IMG/VR virus record: IMGVR_UViG_3300008107_000316
Location: 1-39,080 of that record
DNA length: 39,080 nt
Origin: a virus
Reading direction: 5' to 3' (one strand)
Both the position numbers and the translations under genes were made by a program. Shown here piece by piece: positions 24,835 through 32,588 of this stretch; position 1 is the first letter of the stretch; every line of letters starts with the position of its first letter. The notes under the pieces were generated by a model. That model made no database searches. It was not told the origin of the DNA and saw only the letters and a program-made list of their open reading frames with translations.

Positions 24835-25539
24835 TTATCTCCCGTAATTAACTCGTGTGTTGTATTTAACTTCACCGTTTTCATTTTTCCAACTATCGTT
24901 ACGCATTGCCATTCGTCCTCTAGTTGCTTTGCGTTCTTCTCTAGCATTACTTTGTTGCTTTAAGTTAACGAATGCTTGACTCTTTGCTTCAGCTAACAAT
25001 GTAGGAAAAAACTTTTCGGGAATAGCTGGAACAAAATTATCCATGTGTGTCCAACTAGCTTGTTGTGTGCCATAGGCACTACTTTTATTAGCCTGTAACG
25101 TATTATCTACACTACTATTATAACCATCAAAAATTAAAAACTGATCGTCATAACTAGTCCAGTATTGAGGGTCTTGGTTAATGACATATCCATTAGCATT
25201 AATAACACCACTTTGTGCAACACGGTTAGTAATAATGTCGTTAAATGTTTGAGGGTCTACCCACGTTACTTCTTTTTTATTATATTTGACCCATTTAACT
25301 TTATTCCATGTATCTGGAATTTTCATTTTAGTAGGGTTATTAGTATCACCTAATGCTTGTAATGGTGCAAGTTGAAACAGAAAAGGCCAGTCACGCTGGC
25401 TTAGTAATTCAAAGTAAGCCTCTTTAACAAGTTCTGCAACTTGTACAGCTTCTACTGTTTCATCTATACTACTTACGGGGTCTGAATCTAATGCAGAAAG
25501 AATGTTCTGCGTCATGTCTAGTAAAGAAAGTTTAGCCAT
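24835..25539 (-). CDS. Tail tubular protein A (T7 gp11-like adaptor)
   Basis: 234 aa. Family features: a helical start (MTQNILSALDSDPVSSID ... VAELVKEAYFELLSQRDWPF), a central WVDPQTFNDII segment and a C-terminal helical region with an Arg-rich REERKATRGRMAMRN. Gp11-type proteins form the ring between portal and nozzle. Order and size agree with T7-like phages. Confidence 0.85.
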   Translation of the reverse strand: MAKLSLLDMTQNILSALDSDPVSSIDETVEAVQVAELVKEAYFELLSQRDWPFLFQLAPLQALGDTNNPTKMKIPDTWNKVKWVKYNKKEVTWVDPQTFNDIITNRVAQSGVINANGYVINQDPQYWTSYDDQFLIFDGYNSSVDNTLQANKSSAYGTQQASWTHMDNFVPAIPEKFFPTLLAEAKSQAFVNLKQQSNAREERKATRGRMAMRNDSWKNENGEVKYNTRVNYGR

Positions 25540-25547
25540 ACACTTCC

Positions 25548-26129
25548 TTATGAGGGATCAATTAGTAAACAACTTAAACCAGCTTCTTTAGCAATAATAG
25601 CAGTAGATGAAGAAGTACCATCACCACCTACTTGTATTGTAACAATGTCATTAGCAGCTAAAGTAACATACCCATTAGAAGCTAAGTGTAATGTATCCAC
25701 ACCATTGGTTGTTTTTTTAACATACACTTTACGTGTAGATGCAGTGCCGTTTACAGCATAATGAAAGTTATACGCTGCACCGCTAGCAATTGCAGCAGTT
25801 TCAAATACAATCCAAAAATCAAGTTGGTAAATACCTGCTTGTGTAATTGTAAACTGTCCATTAGCTGCGGAAGGTGTAATGTTCTGGTATCCGTTAGCAA
25901 CCCATGCACCAGTTGGATTTAATTTAGCTAAAGCACTAGAAGCAGATAATGTTTGAGAAACACTGCTAGCAGTAATATATAAATCACCGTATGCGTGTCC
26001 AGCAATAAACTGCCATGTTCCACTACCACTACCATTAGCTACATACACTTTACCACTGGCGGCAGTAGATGCCCCTTTAGGTTCATGTAGTTGAGGGTCA
26101 GTAAGTGCTGAGTGCTGAATATTAGCCAT
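25548..26129 (-). CDS. Beta-rich virion protein with C1q/TNF-like C-terminus
   Basis: 193 aa. The start ANIQHSALTDPQLHEPKGA and a SGKVYVANGSGSGTW segment are common in phage virion proteins. The C-terminal ~120 residues look like a jelly-roll (QAGIYQLDFWIVFETAA, AYNFHYAVNG, DIVTIQVGGD), similar to C1q/TNF-like domains. It is probably a capsid decoration or fibre-like head protein, being placed between the capsid and tail tube A genes. Identification is by pattern only. Confidence 0.65.
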   Translation of the reverse strand: MANIQHSALTDPQLHEPKGASTAASGKVYVANGSGSGTWQFIAGHAYGDLYITASSVSQTLSASSALAKLNPTGAWVANGYQNITPSAANGQFTITQAGIYQLDFWIVFETAAIASGAAYNFHYAVNGTASTRKVYVKKTTNGVDTLHLASNGYVTLAANDIVTIQVGGDGTSSSTAIIAKEAGLSCLLIDPS

Positions 26130-26146
26130 CTATTTCTCCAAAAGGA

Positions 26147-26179
26147 AACGGAGAAACCCCTTATGAGAGTTTCCCCGTT
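26147..26179 (-). other. Hairpin between the two beta-rich virion genes
   Basis: On the - strand an 11-bp stem (AACGGGGAAAC with GTTTCTCCGTT, one G-U pair) closes an 11-base loop. Only a short, interrupted T run follows, so it may be a weak terminator or an mRNA end-stabilising structure rather than a full terminator. Confidence 0.5.
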
Positions 26180-26187
26180 AATTTACA

Positions 26188-26646
26188 TTAAATGTAACGT
26201 ACTACGACAGTAGCTGTACCAGCAGTGAATGTACCAGTGATGGTTGCAGTTAGGTTAGTTGCAGTAGCATACACCTTAGCTAAGCCACGGTTAGTAGCAG
26301 CGTCACCAATAGCATAAGAACCACCAGCAACAATATCAGCACCAGCAGTTAGGTTAGCAGTAGCACCTTGAGTAGCTGAAATCCAGCCATCAGGATCAGT
26401 TGCATCACCAATTTCAACTTTAGTACCGCCTACCCATGCTGTACCAACTAATAGGTTAACATCCACAACAGCACTGCCAGCAGGGACTGGAATCACTGCG
26501 CCAGATGATTGAAATGTAATCTGTAACACTGCTTCTTTAAAAGCACCATCAGTTGAATAATCACCTGCAACGTTACGTTCAGGGAGGTTAGGGCCGAAAC
26601 CGACAACTAAGCCATCGGCGTTAGTCCAAGTAGATTGACGAGTCAT
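26188..26646 (-). CDS. Putative head/decoration protein
   Basis: 152 aa. The start MTRQSTWTNADGLVVGFGP is typical of a structural protein found right after the capsid gene in many marine and freshwater podoviruses. The rest is Gly/Ala/Thr-rich and beta-strand-like (ATVVVRYI end). It likely sits on the capsid, as judged from position and composition. It begins after the intrinsic terminator that follows the capsid gene, so it depends on readthrough or a local promoter. Confidence 0.65.
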   Translation of the reverse strand: MTRQSTWTNADGLVVGFGPNLPERNVAGDYSTDGAFKEAVLQITFQSSGAVIPVPAGSAVVDVNLLVGTAWVGGTKVEIGDATDPDGWISATQGATANLTAGADIVAGGSYAIGDAATNRGLAKVYATATNLTATITGTFTAGTATVVVRYI

Positions 26647-26670
26647 TTTAAATTCCTTTATATGTTAGAT

Positions 26671-26700
26671 AAAAAACACTAGGAGAAATCCCCTAGTGTT
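26671..26700 (-). terminator. Intrinsic terminator after the capsid gene
   Basis: On the - strand AACACTAGG pairs with CCTAGTGTT, with two further pairs (one G-U) closing a 4-base loop, followed by a run of T ending TTTTTTATC. It lies 8 bases after the capsid stop, a position like that of the T7 terminator downstream of gene 10. Confidence 0.85.
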
Positions 26701-26707
26701 AGTTAGT

Positions 26708-27136
26708 TTAGATGGTAGACTTAGAGATGACTGACACTAAGCACTCAGGGCGATATAGCTTGAGTCCAAAACGTGCGTTCATCACATACTCGTCACGGCG
26801 TAGGTCTTTGTTACGCTCGTATTCAACACGAGGCATTTGACGATAAGCACCAACGAAAGGAGTTAGATCGCCACCAACAGACATAAACACGTTAGTCACA
26901 GGGGATGCAGGGGTGTTAACACTACCACGACCATCAGCGTTAATAGCTGTGTCAGTAGGAGTAGCTAGGAAGTTAGAAACATAAACGTCAAAGCCGAAAA
27001 TGTTTTTAACGAAACGCATACCAGTAACTTCGTTCACGAAACCACCGTTAACAATACCACCGAATTGTGGGTTGTTAATGAAAGCTTGTGCACCAACTGT
27101 TAGAACTACCAGAAGCAATGAAGCGGTGTGAAGCAC
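26708..27136 (-). CDS. Major capsid protein, C-terminal part (frame-shifted from the N-terminal part)
   Basis: The frame encodes the second half of a T7-like capsid protein: FINNPQFGGIVNGGFVNEV, then GMRFVKNIFGFDVYVSNFL, and near the end RRDEYVMNARFGLKLYRPE. The nominal GTG start at 27136 lies inside the first fragment, and the first ~14 codons (HTASLLLVVLTV) are probably out-of-frame noise. It is +1 relative to the N-terminal fragment. Together the pieces cover about 285 residues, where relatives have about 320-350, so bases appear to be missing at the join. It may be a real lesion or an assembly error. Confidence 0.75.
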   Translation of the reverse strand: MLHTASLLLVVLTVGAQAFINNPQFGGIVNGGFVNEVTGMRFVKNIFGFDVYVSNFLATPTDTAINADGRGSVNTPASPVTNVFMSVGGDLTPFVGAYRQMPRVEYERNKDLRRDEYVMNARFGLKLYRPECLVSVISKSTI

Positions 27137-27563
27137 CGTTAATTGAGTTGGCGTTGTTAGCAGTTTGTGTGTTAGCTAAAGAGAAAACAGAAGTTTCTAA
27201 GTTCTCATCTAAAGCTCGGCGCATCTTGGTAGGAAACATACCAATTAATTGTTGAGCGTAATAGCTGTCTTGCTTAGCCTTATCAGTGATATAGGTAGCA
27301 GATTCAACGTAACGATCAATAGTGAAGTTGAACTCACCAGTATCCATTGCGTCATACACAACGGGGGTTAGTTCAGCAGTTTCCCGCATTGGTAGTTCAC
27401 CAACAGAAGGAATTGTGAATTGGTTGCCATCAGGGAAACCATTTAGCATACGCACGTAGCGTGTGCCCATGAGTTGTTCTTGTAGAACGTCTTTTAGTTC
27501 AGCAGACCAAAGTTCTGCACGAACGAGGTTTTCATTAACCTTTGCGTAATCAACACCAGCCAT
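27075..27563 (-). CDS. Major capsid protein, N-terminal part (truncated by frameshift)
   Basis: 162 aa. It opens with MAGVDYAKVNENLVRAELW and has the T7-like capsid patterns SVGELPMRE, ITDKAKQDSYYAQQLI and MRRALDENLE, up to NGASHRFIASGS. After this it changes to SWCTSFH and stops (TAA 27075-27077). The expected continuation of the HK97-fold shell protein is in the +1 frame (26708-27136). As drawn, the product lacks the second half of the fold and could not build a shell. Starts 10 bases after the scaffold gene with a normal ribosome site (AAGGAG). Confidence 0.8.
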   Translation of the reverse strand: MAGVDYAKVNENLVRAELWSAELKDVLQEQLMGTRYVRMLNGFPDGNQFTIPSVGELPMRETAELTPVVYDAMDTGEFNFTIDRYVESATYITDKAKQDSYYAQQLIGMFPTKMRRALDENLETSVFSLANTQTANNANSINGASHRFIASGSSNSWCTSFH

Positions 27564-27573
27564 TTAATTCTCC

Positions 27574-28308
27574 TTATTGACCAAAATATAAGGTCGGGTT
27601 TTTAGAAACAGTTTGTTGTAACTTATATTGAAACTCTTGTGACCAGTAAGTGTTAGGATCATCTTTACGGACTTTAGTAGCCCATTCTTTTGTTCCTTCT
27701 ATCTTACTACGATCACCGCCATTTGAAGTTACGGAAGTGGTATTTACTGAATTGTTATCAAAGTTATTTGCTGGAAGGAATGACCCACCACCGAACAAAG
27801 ATACAAACTCAGTCGGATCAGTCGCAGCTAGTTCCATAAGGATACGGGCTTTATCAGGAGTTGAAGCTTTATGCTTAAACATCTGTTCTGCTTTATCACC
27901 AAACTTCTCTTTCATAAGAGCATCAGCTTTAAGCAAATTGCCTGTCTTAGTATCTTGCTGTTTACGACCCTCTAACGTCTTCTCTACAAGCTGTTGCACA
28001 ACATCAGGGGTTAGACCCTGTACAGGAGGATTGTCGGCCTCTGGTGCACCACTTTGCTTTGACATACGTTCCAAAACTTCATCAATAGTTTTAGCTGAAG
28101 CAGCTTGCTCACGTAGTTTACGATTTTCCTCTTTTAAGGTTTCAATAAACTGGTCAGCGTTATTATAAGCTTTAGCTAACTCGTCTGGAGTTTTGTATTT
28201 TTGCGTTTCACCCACAAGTGCAGTGAAAAGCGATCCATCAGTTGTCGCTGCTGGTTGGTTAGTGGAAGAATTGTCTGTCTCACCACTAAAAATTGTTGCA
28301 TTGGTCAT
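27574..28308 (-). CDS. Scaffolding (capsid assembly) protein
   Basis: 244 aa, between portal and capsid genes, the standard scaffold position. It is acidic and helical, with a coiled-coil stretch (NNADQFIETLKEENRKLREQA) and a C-terminal segment KEWATKVRKDDPNTYW followed by a helix, similar to T7 gp9-type proteins. The N-terminus is Ser/Thr/Asn-rich and likely disordered. It guides shell assembly and leaves before DNA packaging. Confidence 0.82.
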   Translation of the reverse strand: MTNATIFSGETDNSSTNQPAATTDGSLFTALVGETQKYKTPDELAKAYNNADQFIETLKEENRKLREQAASAKTIDEVLERMSKQSGAPEADNPPVQGLTPDVVQQLVEKTLEGRKQQDTKTGNLLKADALMKEKFGDKAEQMFKHKASTPDKARILMELAATDPTEFVSLFGGGSFLPANNFDNNSVNTTSVTSNGGDRSKIEGTKEWATKVRKDDPNTYWSQEFQYKLQQTVSKNPTLYFGQ

Positions 28309-28330
28309 GCGAAGTTCTCCTAAAAATTGG

Positions 28331-28348
28331 TAGCCTTAGAGTAGGCTA
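28331..28348 (-). other. Short hairpin before the scaffold gene
   Basis: TAGCCT and AGGCTA form a 6-bp stem with a 6-base loop in the 51-base gap between the small gene 28360-28611 and the scaffold gene. A TTTTT run begins 4 bases after the stem on the - strand. It may be a weak terminator/attenuator or a processing site. Confidence 0.4.
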
Positions 28349-28359
28349 ATTAAAAAATG

Positions 28360-28611
28360 TCACCTTTTAGCTGTATCTGGTAACATTGACATGATAAACT
28401 CATATGCTTTAATTTGTCCTAAGTTGTACGCTAGTTTAGCATAATGGTTAGGACAATCAAAGTCATCTTTTTTAATATTACTAATATCTTCTTTTAAAGA
28501 TAATAGTGTTTTATATAAAGCTTCTAATGTATAACTACTATTATTCCAAGCTTTAATAAACTCTTCATTACTACTATCTTTAGGTTTATTATTTAATAAT
28601 ACTTTATTCAT
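28360..28611 (-). CDS. Small AT-rich hypothetical protein before scaffold
   Basis: 83 aa, unrecognised. Helical and rich in Lys, Asn and Leu (NKVLLNNKPKDSSNEEF; LEALYKTLLSLKEDIS); one Cys-Pro-Asn-His segment. Its codons look more AT-rich than the neighbouring structural genes, which may mean recent insertion. It is the first gene after the sigma70-like promoter at 28643-28671, with AAGGAA about 5 bases before its ATG. Confidence 0.6.
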   Translation of the reverse strand: MNKVLLNNKPKDSSNEEFIKAWNNSSYTLEALYKTLLSLKEDISNIKKDDFDCPNHYAKLAYNLGQIKAYEFIMSMLPDTAKR

Positions 28612-28642
28612 TATATATTCCTTATATTAGTTTATATATAAT

Positions 28643-28671
28643 ATACTACCACAATTACTGAGGCATGTCAA
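28643..28671 (-). promoter_or_regulatory. Sigma70-type promoter for the scaffold/capsid unit
   Basis: On the - strand a perfect TTGACA (28671-28666) is followed by a 17-base spacer ending in TGG and then TAGTAT (28648-28643), which matches four of six -10 positions and has the extended -10 TGn. The -35 lies in the last codons of the portal gene. Downstream are the small gene, scaffold and capsid, and then the intrinsic terminator at 26671-26700. Confidence 0.7.
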
Positions 28672-30412
28672 CATCTGGCCCTTCAGGGCTAATTGTGGCC
28701 TCAGTTTGAATGTCTTCAGATACCTGATTCATTAGTCGTTGTGTTTCAGCTTGTTCAAAAATCATAGCATTGTCTTGAACAATACGATAGTTCTGCCAAC
28801 CTAAATTCTCTTCCAAAGCTTTAGCAATAGCTTTACCACTGATATGAGCAGCCACAGTTGGCATAGCTTGTACAGCAGCCATAGTTTGTGACAATTCTTG
28901 AATGAATCTTGCTTGTTCACCATAATGACGAGCACCTAAAGGATAGATTTTACCAGCAGCCATTAGGTCATCTTTTGTAACGTCTACAAAGGATTCAGTA
29001 CCATAATCTTCGTCAATTGAACGAATACGCTCAACACCTTCAAAGTTACGTACAGCTTCAGCTAACATGCCGTTTAGTAGAGGTTCTAGGATGTTTCGTT
29101 CAAACCAACTCACCTTGCTTTGAAAAATACGTCCAGCAGCGTTCTCTAAGCTTTGTACTTCGTACTTTGTCTTCTCACCGGGGGTACGGATACCCATAGC
29201 CTGTTTAGGCGCTCCTGCAAGCTCTTCCATACGGTTCATAAGCTCATTAATCTGCATGTCAGCCTGTAATGCTGTAGCATCAGGACGTAAGAAAGTTAAA
29301 CTACCTTCGTCACCAACGAACACAGTGGCTCCGGGTTCGTATTCAAACTCTTCCACAGTGTTACCACCGACCACCATAACAGGGTAGGCAATGAGGTCAA
29401 ATACGTCTGCCTTCAAGTTTTCCAAATGGTCAATTCGGTATTGCATACCAACCAACTGGTCTAGTGGCCCTTGTGCCCAAAGGTTATCTGTACGTAATCT
29501 CCAACCACAATGGAACATGGGTTTGCTACCTGTCCACATTGGATTAGGTTGTTTACGTAAAATCCACTTACGATCAATAACTGTAATTAACTGGTTGCGT
29601 AAAAGCAGCTTCTTTTCAGGATCATAAATGTCTCCCCAAAACTCTAGCAACTCAACCATGTCACTTTCTAGGTATTCGTCAGCACTACCAAAGCCATCAA
29701 TAGCCATGTTCAATTCTTTCTTGAACTCTGGATCATCACGATAGTTTTGACGGAACTGTAAAGCTTTGTTTAACACTTCTTTGCTGTAGTTTAGTGCTGG
29801 CTTAGTCTCAATGTCAGTCATCAAGTCGCCTAGTGATTTAAGCATACGGCGCACTACAGGGGTCTTATCAAAGGTTTCAGCCAACGGATTAAACACAATG
29901 TCTGTAGGATTAATGCGATAGGCTTTAGGGCCAATGTAGCGACTAACTACATTACCTGTAGCGTCACTAATAACATCACGTATATAATCATATGTGACAA
30001 CTACGTTACCAAAATCAATGTAGTCGTAAACTAGTTGAGAAACAAGAAGTTGAAAGTTAGAAGCTTTTAGCTTCTGTTTCATGTAGTTAGTAATGGCATA
30101 ACGCTTTTTAGTTAACTCTTCACTTTTATCAGTGGCTTCCCAAAAAAACCAAGTCTCAGATGGGAACAACGCAGCCATGTAGTTGGCATGTAAGTTGTCC
30201 CTAATCTGAGTTAGTTTAGGAGTTACTGTAGAGTTTTTCCAAGGGAGTTTACTATTACTAGTTTTACGTGTATCAGTGGCAAACAAGTAGTTACGTAACT
30301 CTTGTTGGTCTGATTTCCATACCGAACGGTTAGTGTCCCACTTAACCCACATATCAGCAATTTTATTTGCTAGGCTATCGTTATCAAAACTTACTTGTAC
30401 GTTTTCGTTCAT
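28655..30412 (-). CDS. Portal (head-tail connector) protein
   Basis: 585 aa. T7 gp8-like portal patterns are seen: an N-terminal DMWVKWDTNRSVWKSDQQELR helix, FFWEATDKSEELTKKRYAI, a VSRYIGPKAYRINPTDIVFNP segment, and the C-terminal GAPKQAMGIRTPGEKTKYEV and QSKVSWFERNILEPLLN. It forms the dodecameric ring through which DNA enters and leaves. Order terminase large, portal, scaffold, capsid agrees. Confidence 0.9.
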   Translation of the reverse strand: MNENVQVSFDNDSLANKIADMWVKWDTNRSVWKSDQQELRNYLFATDTRKTSNSKLPWKNSTVTPKLTQIRDNLHANYMAALFPSETWFFWEATDKSEELTKKRYAITNYMKQKLKASNFQLLVSQLVYDYIDFGNVVVTYDYIRDVISDATGNVVSRYIGPKAYRINPTDIVFNPLAETFDKTPVVRRMLKSLGDLMTDIETKPALNYSKEVLNKALQFRQNYRDDPEFKKELNMAIDGFGSADEYLESDMVELLEFWGDIYDPEKKLLLRNQLITVIDRKWILRKQPNPMWTGSKPMFHCGWRLRTDNLWAQGPLDQLVGMQYRIDHLENLKADVFDLIAYPVMVVGGNTVEEFEYEPGATVFVGDEGSLTFLRPDATALQADMQINELMNRMEELAGAPKQAMGIRTPGEKTKYEVQSLENAAGRIFQSKVSWFERNILEPLLNGMLAEAVRNFEGVERIRSIDEDYGTESFVDVTKDDLMAAGKIYPLGARHYGEQARFIQELSQTMAAVQAMPTVAAHISGKAIAKALEENLGWQNYRIVQDNAMIFEQAETQRLMNQVSEDIQTEATISPEGPDVDMPQ

Positions 30413-30421
30413 ATTGTCCTC

Positions 30422-31945
30422 TTAGTAGGCTACGCCACCAAATTTAGAATTAAATGCAATGATGTTTGATTTCTTACCCCATGACCTGCTAGATACTGGG
30501 GATTTACAAATCTCAACACAAGCCGCTAAAGCATCTTTAACGTCATCATGCTCAGGGTTATTCATAATGAGTTCTTCTTCTAGCACTTGGCAGTTACCGC
30601 CTTTGTAGTGCCAGATTTGATTGTTGGTATAACGGGGTTCTAAGATAGAAGCAATGCGCTCTGCTTTGTTCATAGTCTTAGGGGGGTTATACTCATCAAT
30701 GGTAAACACAATGTTTTGACTACGCATGTAGTCACGGAACTGGCTTACAATGAGTCGCTGTGCAGCTACAATCTCACAACGCATCTTTTTAAATCGCCAC
30801 TTCCTAAACACTGATTCAGCCCTATCGTACATAACAGAAATCTTGTTTGTTTTAAATCTGTCAATATCAAGGACATAATAGTTATTATCTTCGTCTACAC
30901 CTACCACAGCAATAACAGTATAGTCTGAGTTGTTACTGACTGTGTAAGCAAAGTCCATAGCTGCATACACATGGAGAAGCTTATCACCAAAGTACCAAGC
31001 ACCGCTAAAGTTTTCAATCTTATCCCTTTCATAGTAGTTAAACCTACTACGGTCAATAAGCTGTGTTTCCACAGCATTAGGGTTATTGTAGTATTGGGCA
31101 TAAAACTGAGTAATATCCAAATACTTTGCTTTTTTACGGGCTAATTCTTTTTGGTCAAAACCAAAAGTCTTACCATCTGTACGCCGTTGTTTAGGCCATA
31201 GGAATTCACCATTAGTCTCGACAACACGTTCGAATGTTTCGTACACTTCCAACTCGACTTCTTCGTCCTTATCCTCATCATAGTAGGACTCATTCATTTC
31301 CATCATATCTTTGTACAAGTCACCGGGATGGTAACGTGTACCTACAGCCCACTCTTTAGCACCAGTAGATTCAATGGAGGATAATTGTGAATAGAATGCC
31401 CTTACTTGGTCACGTCCAATTTGAGAATAGGCATTATCAGGGACTACTACGTCATCTAACACAGCAACAGAACAATGCAACCCTGTTACGTTAGCTGTAA
31501 TACCTGCTGCTTTAATAGTTGCATCACGAATACCCTCTGCTCTACGCTTAGGGTGGTCAACACTAATCTCATCCGCAGCCCAACGCTCTCGTTTACCTTC
31601 CATTTCATTAACCATCTCAGGCCAATAGAAACGGTAAATATCAGATAATAGAATGTCTTTAACAGCTTTTAATTGTTTTTCAGCCAAGTTAGCTGTAGCA
31701 GATACATATAACACTGTAGCTTCAGGATGCTTAGTAATGTGGTGTGCCACACGATAGGCAATCATTGCACTCTTTTGGTGGTCACGAGGAAGCAACACAA
31801 GTTGGTTATCCTTAGCATCTTGACGTTGCCACCAAGCACACAACTCCTCATGCACTGAACCCAACACACGATGGGGTGCAACAAGACGAATAAATGTAAG
31901 CAAGTCAGCTTCTGCCGCTTGCTTTACTAGTTCTTTTTCAGTCAT
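30422..31945 (-). CDS. Terminase large subunit
   Basis: 507 aa. The ATPase half has a deviant Walker A (LLPRDHQKSAM at about 51-61) and a Walker B strand ending in Asp164-Asp165 (VAVLDDVV). The nuclease half has AAMDFAYTVSNNSDYT with the first metal-binding Asp and a later PEHDDVKDALAA acidic motif. It cuts concatemers and pumps DNA into the prohead. The ATG at 31945 overlaps the previous stop (TAATG); an ATG at 31951 would add two residues. Neither has a strong ribosome site, so translation is probably coupled. Confidence 0.92.
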   Translation of the reverse strand: MTEKELVKQAAEADLLTFIRLVAPHRVLGSVHEELCAWWQRQDAKDNQLVLLPRDHQKSAMIAYRVAHHITKHPEATVLYVSATANLAEKQLKAVKDILLSDIYRFYWPEMVNEMEGKRERWAADEISVDHPKRRAEGIRDATIKAAGITANVTGLHCSVAVLDDVVVPDNAYSQIGRDQVRAFYSQLSSIESTGAKEWAVGTRYHPGDLYKDMMEMNESYYDEDKDEEVELEVYETFERVVETNGEFLWPKQRRTDGKTFGFDQKELARKKAKYLDITQFYAQYYNNPNAVETQLIDRSRFNYYERDKIENFSGAWYFGDKLLHVYAAMDFAYTVSNNSDYTVIAVVGVDEDNNYYVLDIDRFKTNKISVMYDRAESVFRKWRFKKMRCEIVAAQRLIVSQFRDYMRSQNIVFTIDEYNPPKTMNKAERIASILEPRYTNNQIWHYKGGNCQVLEEELIMNNPEHDDVKDALAACVEICKSPVSSRSWGKKSNIIAFNSKFGGVAY

Positions 31946-32205
31946 TACCATTTAACTTTATCTGCCCAATATGCAGCACTCATCTTGCCTTTGGCAATGT
32001 TACTAGCATGTCGTGCTTTAAAACTTTTTTGTCGTGCTGTAGGTTGTTTATCACCAGTCACACCTTGTTGACCAAAACGAATAGTTTTTACTTTGTCGCC
32101 TTCTTTAGCAACTACTACGTGTGATTTAGTAGCATGACTAGGTGTGCGTTTAGGTTTATTAAAACCAGATACACCAGCACGTTCTAATCTTGGGTCTTTA
32201 GCCAT
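31945..32205 (-). CDS. Small basic conserved phage protein next to terminase
   Basis: 86 aa, very basic. The pattern DPRLERAGVSGFNKPKRTP ... KVKTIRFGQQGVTG ... ARHASNIAKGKMSAAYWAD is one I recognise from many phage genomes, where it lies beside terminase genes; its function is unknown. It may bind nucleic acid, judging from composition. Coupled to the terminase by TAATG. Confidence 0.65.
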   Translation of the reverse strand: MAKDPRLERAGVSGFNKPKRTPSHATKSHVVVAKEGDKVKTIRFGQQGVTGDKQPTARQKSFKARHASNIAKGKMSAAYWADKVKW

Positions 32206-32214
32206 GTATATCCT

Positions 32215-32445
32215 TTAACGATATTTAGATGTTTTAGAAGCAATTTTTTTAGGTTGTGCTACAAACTGTTTGCCTTTAGCATTTCCTTTAGCTTTAGCTT
32301 TATTAGTAGCAGCTTTTTCAGAAGAAGAAAGTGCATCCCAAGCAGCATCAGGTAAATATCGTTTTTTACCTTTAGATGGTTTACCATCAGATGTTCGCCA
32401 CTTTTGTGCTGTCCACTCCTTTAAAGATTGTTGTGGATTTTTCAT
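32215..32445 (-). CDS. Small Lys-rich protein, DUF5872-like C-terminal module
   Basis: 76 aa. The pattern SLKEWTAQKWRTSDGKPSKGKKRYLPDAAWDALSS, then a Lys/Ala-rich tail, matches the KWT..KWRT..GKP module of DUF5872-type proteins of phages and large DNA viruses as I recall them. Strongly basic; DNA binding or packing is plausible but unproven. Starts with an ATGA overlap with the upstream 48-aa gene. Confidence 0.6.
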   Translation of the reverse strand: MKNPQQSLKEWTAQKWRTSDGKPSKGKKRYLPDAAWDALSSSEKAATNKAKAKGNAKGKQFVAQPKKIASKTSKYR

Positions 32446-32588
32446 TTCTTTTTCTTAGGCGGTGTATGGCTAAGTTTTTGACTCTTTTCAGAGTGTTTTG
32501 CTCCAGTATGTAACTGGCTGCCCATCTTATGAATTGGGCCTTTATATTCTTTGCCACTTGGTAAATAGTGTTTAGCAGTTTTACTCAT
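32442..32588 (-). CDS. 48-aa basic protein, HKM..HTG type
   Basis: ATG 32588 to TGA 32442-32444, overlapping both neighbours by 4 bases (ATGA at each end). 48 residues, basic, with HYLPSGKEYKGPIHKMG and LHTGAKHSEKSQKLSHT followed by a poly-Lys end. Small proteins with this HTGxxH...L.HT pattern are widespread in phages and some large viruses; no function is known to me. Confidence 0.65.
   Translation of the reverse strand: MSKTAKHYLPSGKEYKGPIHKMGSQLHTGAKHSEKSQKLSHTPPKKKK

Noticed and set aside
27075-27136. Programmed ribosomal frameshift to join the capsid halves
   Set aside because: The join is +1, no slippery sequence or following structure was seen, and the joined protein would still lack about 40 residues, so a deletion or assembly error explains it better.
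27650-28168. 172-aa + strand frame opposite the scaffold gene
   Set aside because: Mirror of the scaffold codons, Ser/Arg/Cys-rich, no family pattern.
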